Shown here piece after piece: positions 1-5,932 of a stretch of 5,932 bases of DNA. Numbering within the stretch: position 1 is the first letter of the stretch; the number at the start of each line of letters is the position of its first letter. This stretch comes from JBMOLK01 sp049325575 (GTDB taxonomy: Bacteria > Bacillota > Clostridia > Acetivibrionales > Acetivibrionaceae): NCBI GenBank assembly GCA_049325575.1, contig JBMOLK010000256.1:1-5932 (forward strand), given 5' to 3'. The translations under genes were made by a program, and so were the position numbers. The notes below the pieces were generated by a model, which was not told the DNA's origin, ran no database searches, and saw only the letters and a list, made by a program, of their open reading frames with translations.

Positions 1-32
1 TTGTAACTATATAATATTTTCAAGTTTTTTCG

Positions 33-76
33 TAATTTCATAGTGTTAAAATTTTATCACAAAAAATATGAAATTA
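33..76. repeat. Nested palindrome upstream of glnN promoter
   Basis: A perfect 10-bp inverted repeat (TAATTTCATA at 33-42, TATGAAATTA at 67-76) encloses an 18-bp near-palindrome at 43-60 (GTGTTAAAATTTTATCAC), in which 16 of 18 positions are self-complementary. The inner element matches 11 of the 14 fixed positions of the Rex operator consensus TTGTTAA-N4-TTAACAA. It could be a protein-binding site for glnN or for a gene left of the window. In a region this AT-rich, chance symmetry is a real possibility, and the site lies well upstream of the proposed -35 box. Confidence 0.3.
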
Positions 77-89
77 TATAAATAATATC

Positions 90-131
90 TTGCATTTTTT
101 AAAAAAAACACTTTATTATATATGGTATAAG
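90..131 (+). promoter_or_regulatory. Putative sigma-A promoter of glnN
   Basis: TTGCAT at 90-95 and TATTAT at 114-119, separated by 18 bp, make a plausible -35/-10 pair. An overlapping alternative is the extended -10 element TGGTATAAG at 123-131, which has no good -35 partner. Either one would start transcription at about 126-140 and give a leader of roughly 165-180 nt before glnN. The region is very AT-rich, so the exact boxes are uncertain. Confidence 0.45.
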
Positions 132-163
132 TAAAACTTGATTTTTTATTGGCTAAAACACTG

Positions 164-217
164 TCGTTTTATTTAAAGCTGATAAAATGAATGCTTAGGA
201 TGAACAAAGGCGTTTCA
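164..217 (+). promoter_or_regulatory. Putative ANTAR-type dual-hairpin antiterminator in the glnN leader
   Basis: Two hairpins precede the terminator. P1 pairs 164-172 with 182-190 (nine pairs, one of them G-U), and its loop contains AAAGCT (175-180), closed by a T-G pair if one T is bulged. P2 pairs TGAAC (201-205) with GTTTCA (212-217, one bulged T) around the hexaloop AAAGGC (206-211). Both hexaloops have A at position 1 and G at position 4, as in RNA targets of ANTAR-domain regulators. The P2 loop and 3' arm overlap the 5' arm of the following terminator, so the two folds exclude each other. ANTAR control of nitrogen genes, including glutamine synthetase in clostridia, is established; its use here is inference, and no ANTAR protein is encoded in this window. 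Confidence 0.5.
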
Positions 218-243
218 GAGTTCTTTTGATACGCCTTTTTGTT
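206..243 (+). terminator. Intrinsic terminator / attenuator in the glnN leader
   Basis: AAAGGCGT (206-213) pairs with ACGCCTTT (231-238). Three more pairs are possible inside the loop (215-217 with 227-229), and a T-run covers 236-240 with further T's at 242-243. It lies after the proposed promoter and about 60 nt before the glnN start codon, with no open gene upstream in the window. It is therefore better read as a leader attenuator than as the end of another gene, although a gene ending left of the window cannot be excluded. Confidence 0.65.
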
Positions 244-303
244 ATGACTGCTTATTAAAACGTAAGCTTTGAAATTTATATTATACTGAAAGGGGATCTA
301 AAA

Positions 304-2418
304 ATGTGTAATGAGGAATTACAAACCTACTCTTTATCTGAAGTTTTCGGTTCATATGTTTTTAATGATGCTGCAATGAGAGAACGCCTTCCAAAACCTA
401 CTTACAAGGCTCTAAAAAAGACTATAGATGAAGGTACTCCACTTGATCCACAGGTAGCAGAAGTAGTTGCAAATGCAATGAAGGACTGGGCAATCGAAAA
501 AGGCGCCACACACTATACTCACTGGTTTCAGCCAATGACCGGCATCACCGCTGAAAAACATGATTCTTTTATTTCTCCAACTCCCGATGGCAAGGTTATA
601 ATGGAGTTCTCCGGTAAAGAATTGATAAAGGGAGAACCTGATGCATCATCCTTCCCTTCAGGAGGTCTTAGGGCAACTTTTGAGGCAAGGGGATATACTG
701 CTTGGGATTGTACATCACCTGCATTTGTTAAGGATAATACGCTTTACATTCCAACAGCATTCTGCTCATATACCGGTGAAGTACTTGACAAAAAAACACC
801 TCTTCTGCGCTCAATGGAAGCATTGTCAAAACAGGCTCTCCGCGTATTAAAAGCCTTCGGTAACACTACAGCTACAAGAGTTATAACAACTGTTGGTCCT
901 GAACAGGAATACTTCATAGTAGATAAGGAAACTTACGATCAACGTAAAGATCTGGTATACACAGGAAGAACCCTATTTGGAGCAAAGCCCCCAAAAGGCC
1001 AAGAGATGGAAGATCATTACTTTGGGGCCTTAAAAGAAAGAATTTCGGCTTTTATGAAAGAATTGGACCAGGAACTCTGGAAACTGGGTGTATCCGCCAA
1101 GACAAAACATAATGAGGTTGCACCTGCACAGCACGAGCTTGCACCAATATTCAGTACAACAAATATTGCAACAGATCATAACCAGCTTATAATGGATACA
1201 CTAAAAAAAGTAGCATTAAGACATGGTCTTGTTTGTTTGCTTCACGAAAAGCCATTTGCAGGAGTTAATGGCTCCGGTAAGCATAATAACTGGTCAATGA
1301 GTACTAATGACGGACAAAACTTACTTGATCCTGGAAATACCCCTCATGAAAATGCACAGTTCCTTGTATTCCTTTGTGCAGTTATAAAGGCTGTTGACGA
1401 GTATGCCGACCTTCTAAGAGTGTCAGCTGCAAACCCCGGTAATGACCATCGTCTTGGTGCAAATGAAGCTCCTCCGGCAATAATATCCATATTCCTGGGC
1501 GAACAGCTTACTGATATATTAGAGCAGATTGAAAATGGCGGCGCCAAGTCCTCAAAACAGGGCGGAGAACTTAAAATAGGTGTATTGACACTTCCGGCAC
1601 TGCCTAAGGACACAACAGACAGAAACAGAACTTCTCCATTCGCTTTTACAGGCAATAAATTCGAATTTAGAATGGTTCCTTCATCAGCTTCCATTGCTGG
1701 ACCAAACTTTGTTTTAAATACAATAGTTGCTGAAGTACTAAGCGAGGTAGCAGACAGACTGGAAAAAGCCGAAGATCTTGATGCTGAAGTTCAGCAGCTT
1801 CTAAAAGAGTTGGTATCAAATCATAAGAGAATAATTTTCAATGGCAACAACTACTCTGACGAATGGGTTAATGAAGCTGAAAAAAGAGGTCTTCCAAATA
1901 TCCGTTCAACAGTGGAAGCAATAAAGGCTATAATTTCCGATAAGAATGTAAAAGTATTCGAAAACCATGGAGTTTTAAGCAAGGCTGAATTGCATTCCCG
2001 TTATGAAATAAACCTTGAAAATTACATTAAAACTATAAACATAGAAGCATTGACTATGCTTGAAATGGCTAAACGACAAATTCTTCCTGCTGTTATAGAC
2101 TTTACAACTAATGTTGCAAGCTCAATCACCGCAATACAAGCAACAGGATTAAGCGTTGATATTAGTGCACAGACTGAGCTTTTAACTGAAGTATCTATAT
2201 TACTTGCTTCCTTCAAAAAGAATATAGCTGAACTTGAAAAGGCTGTTGCAAAAGCTGCCGACGCATCGGAAGATACTTACAAGCAGGCTTGCATGTACAG
2301 GGATGACGTATTTGTTAAGATGTCAGAATTAAGAGCTGTTGGCGATAAGCTTGAAACATTGGTAGATGCAGAAATGTGGCCATTCCCAACTTACGGTGAT
2401 TTACTCTTTAATGTTTAA
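304..2418 (+). CDS. glnN: Type III glutamine synthetase (GlnN)
   Basis: This 704-aa cytoplasmic enzyme makes glutamine from glutamate, ammonia and ATP. Its length and motifs are those of the GSIII family (about 700 residues, dodecameric), not the roughly 450-residue GSI. Visible landmarks are HYTHWFQPMTG (70-80), the GLRATFEARGYTAWD region (121-135), GPEQEYF (198-204) with metal-binding-type glutamates, KTKHNEVAPAQHE (266-278), AGVNGSGKHNNWS (319-331, the NGSGxH substrate-loop motif), the GSIII signature GNDHRLGANEAPPAI (379-393), RNRTSPFAFTGNKFEFR (440-456), and the typical ending WPFPTYGDLLF. The ATG at 304 has a strong ribosome-binding site (AAAGGGGA, 289-296) at good spacing, so the start is secure. 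The gene stands alone on this strand, behind an attenuator-like leader that suggests control by nitrogen status, and ends before a strong hairpin. The frame is intact with no missing motif. Confidence 0.97.
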   Translation: MCNEELQTYSLSEVFGSYVFNDAAMRERLPKPTYKALKKTIDEGTPLDPQVAEVVANAMKDWAIEKGATHYTHWFQPMTGITAEKHDSFISPTPDGKVIMEFSGKELIKGEPDASSFPSGGLRATFEARGYTAWDCTSPAFVKDNTLYIPTAFCSYTGEVLDKKTPLLRSMEALSKQALRVLKAFGNTTATRVITTVGPEQEYFIVDKETYDQRKDLVYTGRTLFGAKPPKGQEMEDHYFGALKERISAFMKELDQELWKLGVSAKTKHNEVAPAQHELAPIFSTTNIATDHNQLIMDTLKKVALRHGLVCLLHEKPFAGVNGSGKHNNWSMSTNDGQNLLDPGNTPHENAQFLVFLCAVIKAVDEYADLLRVSAANPGNDHRLGANEAPPAIISIFLGEQLTDILEQIENGGAKSSKQGGELKIGVLTLPALPKDTTDRNRTSPFAFTGNKFEFRMVPSSASIAGPNFVLNTIVAEVLSEVADRLEKAEDLDAEVQQLLKELVSNHKRIIFNGNNYSDEWVNEAEKRGLPNIRSTVEAIKAIISDKNVKVFENHGVLSKAELHSRYEINLENYIKTINIEALTMLEMAKRQILPAVIDFTTNVASSITAIQATGLSVDISAQTELLTEVSILLASFKKNIAELEKAVAKAADASEDTYKQACMYRDDVFVKMSELRAVGDKLETLVDAEMWPFPTYGDLLFNV

Positions 2419-2437
2419 TATTAAATAGGATACAAAA

Positions 2438-2477
2438 ATATTAAAAGCGTTGATGGCTTCATCAACGCTTTTAATAT
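2438..2477. terminator. Bidirectional terminator between glnN and the oxidoreductase operon
   Basis: A perfect 18-bp inverted repeat (2438-2455 with 2460-2477) encloses the 4-nt loop GCTT. The GC-rich core (GCGTTGATG) is flanked by A/T runs, so transcripts from either side would end in a stem followed by U-rich sequence. On the minus strand a T-run follows the stem (2434-2438 read in reverse). It fills the 74-bp gap between the convergent glnN and gamma-subunit genes and should serve both. Confidence 0.9.
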
Positions 2478-2492
2478 ATAGAAATAATTTAA

Positions 2493-3026
2493 TTAATATC
2501 CCATACCAAGCTCCAGAGCTTTTATTTCTTCGGGTATCAAGTGGTGCTTTTTCTCCGGTAACATCTTTCTTAGAGCCTCTTCAAAGTTCTCCTTGGAAAC
2601 AACATTTGTTGCTGCAATAAGCTTACCTAGAAGAATAATATTGGCGTAAGTCGGATTACCCATATCAAAAGCTATTTTGGTAGCAGGAATACTGTACACA
2701 TCAACATCTTTTCTACTAATAGTCCTTTCAACCAGGGAACTGTCTGTAATAATTAGCCCACCGCTTACAACCATATTTTCGAACTTGTCAAGGGAAGGCC
2801 CGTTCATTACTATCAGTGAAGTTGCTCTGTTTAGAATAGGTGAACCTATCATTTCATCAGATATTATAACATGACAATTCGCAGTTCCGCCCCTCATCTC
2901 CGGCCCATATGAAGGGAGCCAGGATACACTTTTATTTTCCAACATTCCTGCATATGCAAGTATTCTCCCTGCCGACAGGATTCCCTGTCCCCCAAAACCT
3001 GCTATAACAATCTCTTGATTCATCAT
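2493..3026 (-). CDS. 2-oxoacid:ferredoxin oxidoreductase, gamma subunit
   Basis: This 177-aa protein belongs to the POR/KOR gamma family (pyruvate/ketoisovalerate oxidoreductase catalytic domain), the subunit thought to bind CoA in four-subunit enzymes. Family hallmarks are GFGGQGILSAGRIL (10-23) near the N-terminus and YGPEMRGGTANCHVIIS (40-56); the length is normal. It is the last gene of the operon, 6 nt after the beta stop codon. Its Shine-Dalgarno GGAGG (3038-3042) is part of the last beta codons, which suggests translational coupling. Two ATG codons are adjacent; the first (3026) is better spaced from that site, so it is preferred. It could be named korC or vorC, since the substrate class is unresolved. 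Confidence 0.9.
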   Translation of the reverse strand: MMNQEIVIAGFGGQGILSAGRILAYAGMLENKSVSWLPSYGPEMRGGTANCHVIISDEMIGSPILNRATSLIVMNGPSLDKFENMVVSGGLIITDSSLVERTISRKDVDVYSIPATKIAFDMGNPTYANIILLGKLIAATNVVSKENFEEALRKMLPEKKHHLIPEEIKALELGMGY

Positions 3027-3032
3027 CTTTAC

Positions 3033-3779
3033 TTACACCTCCAAATCCTTACCTTTATAATTGCCCAACGGATATACCGGAACCATCTTTTCCTGTATCC
3101 ACTTTAAAGCTTCAACAGGATTTAATCCCCAGTTCGTAGGACAGGAGGATAAAATTTCTACAATTGAGAATCCAAGACCGGCCATCTGTACTTTAAAGGC
3201 CTTCTTAATAGCCTTCTTTGCATTCATAATATTCTTTATATCATGCATTGAAACCCTTTCAACATACACTGCACCTTCCAAGGTAGAAAGAAGTTCGCTT
3301 ACCTTCATAGGAAATCCGTGAAGTTCCGGTTTTCTTCCAAAAGGTGATGTGGTTGTGACCTGATTCATCAATGTAGTTGGAGCCATCTGCCCTGATGTCA
3401 TACCATAAATTGCATTATTAACAAATATTGATGTTATTTTTTCACCTCTGGTTGCAGCGTGAACAATTTCAGCTGTACCAATTGCCGCCAAATCTCCATC
3501 TCCCTGATAGGTAAATACAACATTATCAGGGTTAGCCCTTTTTACACCGGTTCCAACAGCAGGAGCCCTACCGTGTGCTGCCTGCACCATATCACAATTA
3601 AAATACTCGTAATTGTTGTAAGTGCATCCAACAGGTGAAATACCTATAGTCTTACCTTCTATATCCAGCTCATCTATTACCTCAGCTATAAGCCTGTGAA
3701 CTATTCCATGAGTGCATCCAGGACAATAGTGCATGGATACGTCCACCAGCGCATGCGGTTTTTTAAAAACTGTAGCCAT
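3033..3779 (-). CDS. 2-oxoacid:ferredoxin oxidoreductase, beta (thiamine diphosphate-binding) subunit
   Basis: This 248-aa protein binds thiamine diphosphate and Mg2+ and pairs with alpha for oxidative decarboxylation of a 2-oxoacid to its acyl-CoA. The cofactor motif is clear: GDGD (93-96), followed about 25 residues later by NNAIYGMTSGQ (121-131). CPGC (19-22), a cysteine at 52 and one at 213 (SSCPTNWG) line up with the four ligands of the proximal [4Fe-4S] cluster in pyruvate:ferredoxin oxidoreductase; this assignment is by analogy. The ATG at 3779 is preceded by a strong purine tract (GGAAGGGG, 3787-3794). A 58-nt gap from alpha shows no promoter or terminator, so co-transcription is likely. 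Length and motifs suit KorB/VorA-type beta subunits. Confidence 0.92.
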   Translation of the reverse strand: MATVFKKPHALVDVSMHYCPGCTHGIVHRLIAEVIDELDIEGKTIGISPVGCTYNNYEYFNCDMVQAAHGRAPAVGTGVKRANPDNVVFTYQGDGDLAAIGTAEIVHAATRGEKITSIFVNNAIYGMTSGQMAPTTLMNQVTTTSPFGRKPELHGFPMKVSELLSTLEGAVYVERVSMHDIKNIMNAKKAIKKAFKVQMAGLGFSIVEILSSCPTNWGLNPVEALKWIQEKMVPVYPLGNYKGKDLEV

Positions 3780-3837
3780 TTTTCTTCCCCTTCCAAAATA
3801 AAATGCTTAACCCAAACTATAACTTTTTTACAACAAA

Positions 3838-4896
3838 TTATTTCTTCAATATTTCTTTTATCTTATCCAAAATCTCCTGCTGTGTAGGGATCATTCCACC
3901 CATTCTTCCATGGAAATAAACAGGTTTTTTACCGTTAACAGCCAGACGAACATCTTCCACCATTTGTCCTGCATTAAGCTCAACTGTCAAAAATGCTTTA
4001 GGTACATCCACATATTTCTCAAATTCCTTCACAGGGAAAGGCCATAATGTAATAGGCCTGATGACGCCAACCTTTATACCCTCTTTTTCTGCCATTTTTA
4101 CAACGTTGCTGACTATCCTTGCAACTGTACCAAATGCAGCGATAATAATATCAGCATCTTCACAGTTATAACTTTCCACCCTTGTTTCGTTTTCTTCAAT
4201 GAGCCTAAACTTTGATTGAAGCTTTTGATTATGTTTTTCCAATACTTCAGGGTTTATATAAATTGAAGTTGTAGTATTGTGCTCTCTTTTCATTTGAGTG
4301 CCTGTAGTAGCCCAGGGCTTTTCTACACTAACTATATTCTCTTTTTCCTTAAACTCGACAGCTTCCATCATCTGTCCCAAAATTCCATCACCCATTATCA
4401 TTGACAGAACCCTGTATTTATCTGAAATATTAAAAGCCTCTACTGTAAGCTCATACAATTCCTGTACACTTGACGGAGCCAAAACAACCATTTTGTAGTC
4501 TCCGTGACCTCCACCCTTAACAGACTGGAAATAATCACACTGTGCAGGCAGTATTCCTCCTAGTCCGGGTCCGCATCTTACAATATTAACGATTACACCA
4601 GGAAGCTCCGCCCCAGCCATATACGATATGCCTTCCTGCTTAAGGCTTATACCCGGGCTGGAAGATGAAGTCAAAACCCTGACCCCGGCGCTTGCAGCAC
4701 CATATACCATATTGATGGCAGCTACTTCGCTCTCTGCCTGTACAAAGGTACCATTAACCTCCGGCATTTTTTTGGCCATGTAATGTGCTATTTCAGTTTG
4801 CGGCGTTATCGGATAGCTGAAGTAATGCTTGCATCCTGCTCTAAGAGCAGCTTCTGCGATAACCTCGTTGCCTTTCATTAATAATTTTTCTCCCAT
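3838..4896 (-). CDS. vorB: 2-oxoacid:ferredoxin oxidoreductase, alpha subunit (VorB-like)
   Basis: This 352-aa protein is the alpha subunit, with an N-terminal pyrimidine-binding domain (about 10-190, POR_N type) and a second domain (about 230-340, PFOR_II type). Visible features are YPITPQTEI (28-36), QAESEVAAINMVYGAASAG (53-71), whose Glu57 aligns with the glutamate that activates thiamine diphosphate in related enzymes, SSSSPGISL (77-85), GGGHGDY (128-134), and GRMGGMIPTQQEI (330-342). The overall wording matches the group often annotated as 3-methyl-2-oxobutanoate dehydrogenase subunit VorB, which suggests branched-chain 2-oxoacids (from valine, leucine, isoleucine) as substrates. That name is an annotation convention more than proven specificity, and a 2-oxoglutarate enzyme (KorA) remains possible. 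The start at 4896 has GGGGG about 10 nt upstream. The ferredoxin subunit gene lies 52 nt upstream. Confidence 0.92.
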   Translation of the reverse strand: MGEKLLMKGNEVIAEAALRAGCKHYFSYPITPQTEIAHYMAKKMPEVNGTFVQAESEVAAINMVYGAASAGVRVLTSSSSPGISLKQEGISYMAGAELPGVIVNIVRCGPGLGGILPAQCDYFQSVKGGGHGDYKMVVLAPSSVQELYELTVEAFNISDKYRVLSMIMGDGILGQMMEAVEFKEKENIVSVEKPWATTGTQMKREHNTTTSIYINPEVLEKHNQKLQSKFRLIEENETRVESYNCEDADIIIAAFGTVARIVSNVVKMAEKEGIKVGVIRPITLWPFPVKEFEKYVDVPKAFLTVELNAGQMVEDVRLAVNGKKPVYFHGRMGGMIPTQQEILDKIKEILKK

Positions 4897-4948
4897 GTAT
4901 TAAAGTCCCCCTAATCTGTTTCATTACATAAAAACAAGTTGATAAAAT

Positions 4949-5155
4949 CTACTTTTCAACTTCTATAACACAATCCGGACAAATCGTTGCACAAAAAGCA
5001 CACCCTATACACTTGTCCATATCTACAACACCTGCAGGGTGAAATCCTTTGAGATTCAATTTATTATCCTGCATAACAACAATTTTCTTAGGACACACTG
5101 TAGTACACAGTTTACACCCCTTGCACCTTTCCTCACTAAATGTAACCTTTGCCAT
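4949..5155 (-). CDS. 2x[4Fe-4S] ferredoxin-type subunit (delta) of the 2-oxoacid oxidoreductase
   Basis: This 68-aa protein carries two classical cluster motifs: CKGCKLCTTVCP (Cys 11, 14, 17, 21) and CIGCAFCATICP (Cys 49, 52, 55, 59), plus an extra Cys62. It therefore holds two [4Fe-4S] clusters and should relay electrons from the alpha/beta active site to soluble ferredoxin. It is the equivalent of KorD/VorD/PorD. The 27-residue linker between the motifs is typical of these subunits. Its ATG at 5155 follows a GGGGG ribosome-binding site (5162-5166) squeezed into the 12-nt gap after the PilZ stop codon. A free ferredoxin is less likely, given the position directly before alpha, beta and gamma. 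Confidence 0.92.
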   Translation of the reverse strand: MAKVTFSEERCKGCKLCTTVCPKKIVVMQDNKLNLKGFHPAGVVDMDKCIGCAFCATICPDCVIEVEK

Positions 5156-5167
5156 TTAAATCCCCCA

Positions 5168-5878
5168 TTATTTATTATACTTGCTATTCTTTGACCAAAA
5201 GCTGCTTCGTTTATTATAGAACTCTTTATCTTTTTTTTCAAGCTCATCTATAAATCCATTTAAGACTTTCTCATTGCCAATATCGAGATCAATAATTTTT
5301 ACACCGTATTCAATACCCTTTTCATTACTGCTTTTTCTTCTTATAACACCTTCAAAACACAGCTGTTTCTTAGGAGTAATATAAACCTCAAAATAAGTTT
5401 TAATTTCCTCTTTTAAAGTATCCCCTATACCCAGCTGACTTTCAAGGTCTTCTTTTACAACAAATGCTGCCCCACCTTGACTAATATTTATCATTATTGC
5501 AAATATACCCTTGCTGTCGTTTTTATTAAGTTTTATTACGGAACACAAATAAACATCGTACCTGTAGCTCTCCCGCTTGTTAGTAAACTTTTCAATATCA
5601 TGAATCTTTATTGTAAGGCTCTGCGGAAAATCTACCTTTATTCTTGTTACCCAACCAATTAACGTGTACTCATAATCACCGGAAGTATATTTACACTTCA
5701 TGGTGTCCCCTACCATTATTATGTTGTCAACATAATCCTTTTCAAGCCCAATATCAATCTCTATGTAGTCCTCATTAATTGCATAAATGACGTTTGTTAC
5801 CCAGTTAGACGTATTGCAGTGCTTGGTTCTAACGATACTACCTTCACAAAGAAACTCCCTCAATTTAACATTATCCAT
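5168..5878 (-). CDS. PilZ-domain protein, YcgR/DgrA-like, probable c-di-GMP receptor
   Basis: This 236-aa protein has an N-terminal beta-rich domain (about 10-95), as in YcgR-type proteins, then a PilZ domain (about 100-215). Both c-di-GMP contact motifs are present: RxxxR (Arg102-Arg106, RESYR) and the [D/N]xSxxG motif (Asn131, Ser133, Gly136, NISQGG). The C-terminus is lysine-rich (ELEKKDKEF and after), and there is no signal peptide or membrane segment. Family members act as c-di-GMP receptors, often controlling flagellar motility or surface polysaccharide; the target here is unknown. The ATG at 5878 is chosen because GGAGGGGG (5884-5891) lies just before it; a longer reading from the TTG at 5893 would put that site inside the gene. 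It is 12 nt upstream of the ferredoxin-subunit gene on the same strand, so the two are probably co-transcribed. Its promoter would lie in the last 54 bp or beyond the window. Confidence 0.85.
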   Translation of the reverse strand: MDNVKLREFLCEGSIVRTKHCNTSNWVTNVIYAINEDYIEIDIGLEKDYVDNIIMVGDTMKCKYTSGDYEYTLIGWVTRIKVDFPQSLTIKIHDIEKFTNKRESYRYDVYLCSVIKLNKNDSKGIFAIMINISQGGAAFVVKEDLESQLGIGDTLKEEIKTYFEVYITPKKQLCFEGVIRRKSSNEKGIEYGVKIIDLDIGNEKVLNGFIDELEKKDKEFYNKRSSFWSKNSKYNK

Positions 5879-5932
5879 AAGAGCCCCCTCCAATTTAATC
5901 CCATGGCAGTTTAATAAGTTTATTCAGGTACA

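Noticed and set aside
149..166. Possible sigma-54 promoter (TTGGC near 149-153) upstream of the nitrogen gene glnN
   Set aside because: The required -12 GC is absent at the correct 10-nt spacing from the GG, and a sigma-A style promoter lies just upstream.
269..287. Second promoter-like pair (TTGAAA at 269-274, TATACT at 282-287) close to the glnN start
   Set aside because: The spacer is only 7 bp, and transcription would begin inside or after the ribosome-binding site.
1344..1694. A 116-codon open frame on the minus strand inside glnN
   Set aside because: It lies wholly opposite the conserved core of glnN, has no convincing ribosome-binding site and resembles no known family; it is a shadow of the real gene. 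The same applies to the short frames at 641-850 and 2022-2216.
2677..2874. Short plus-strand frames opposite the oxidoreductase and PilZ genes (2677-2874, 3061-3321, 3696-3887, 4298-4498, 5477-5662) and a minus frame at 5056-5247
   Set aside because: Each overlaps a well-supported gene in another frame, and none shows a recognisable motif. The 5056-5247 frame spans the PilZ/ferredoxin junction but only by chance.
3780..3837. The 58-nt alpha-beta gap as a possible promoter or small RNA site
   Set aside because: Apart from the beta ribosome-binding site there is no hairpin, no promoter pair and no repeat.
5879..5893. Upstream TTG start for the PilZ gene at 5893
   Set aside because: The strong GGAGGGGG site at 5884-5891 would lie inside the gene, whereas it is well placed for the ATG at 5878.

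Overview
This AT-rich window carries a low-GC Gram-positive gene set, with strong purine-rich Shine-Dalgarno sites, a type III glutamine synthetase and an anaerobic ferredoxin-linked 2-oxoacid oxidoreductase. It most likely comes from an anaerobic Clostridia member. The style of the proteins recalls the Ruminiclostridium / cellulolytic clostridia group, but that placement is from memory of the families and not from a search.

Layout: positions 1-303 are a non-coding control region leading into glnN (304-2418, + strand). It holds a nested palindrome, a plausible sigma-A promoter and a leader with an intrinsic terminator ahead of the start codon. Two small hairpins before this terminator have loops that fit the ANTAR-protein antitermination pattern (hexaloops with A at position 1 and G at position 4), and the second hairpin overlaps the terminator's 5' arm. 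An 18-bp perfect hairpin (2438-2477) separates glnN from the convergent operon.

On the minus strand, reading from about 5878 down to 2493, five genes lie close together: a PilZ-domain protein, a small 2x[4Fe-4S] ferredoxin subunit, and the alpha, beta and gamma subunits of a four-subunit 2-oxoacid:ferredoxin oxidoreductase (VOR/KOR type). The PilZ and ferredoxin genes are only 12 nt apart, and beta and gamma are 6 nt apart with the gamma ribosome-binding site inside the end of beta. The alpha and beta subunits together carry the thiamine diphosphate site, beta carries a proximal Fe-S cluster, and the ferredoxin subunit passes electrons on to free ferredoxin. The substrate (branched-chain 2-oxoacids or 2-oxoglutarate) cannot be fixed from sequence alone.

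Most of the window is conventional metabolism. The two points most worth a second look are the putative ANTAR-type leader of glnN and the coupling of a probable c-di-GMP-binding PilZ gene to an oxidoreductase operon. I found no mobile element, CRISPR array, tRNA or rRNA, and no convincing new system.
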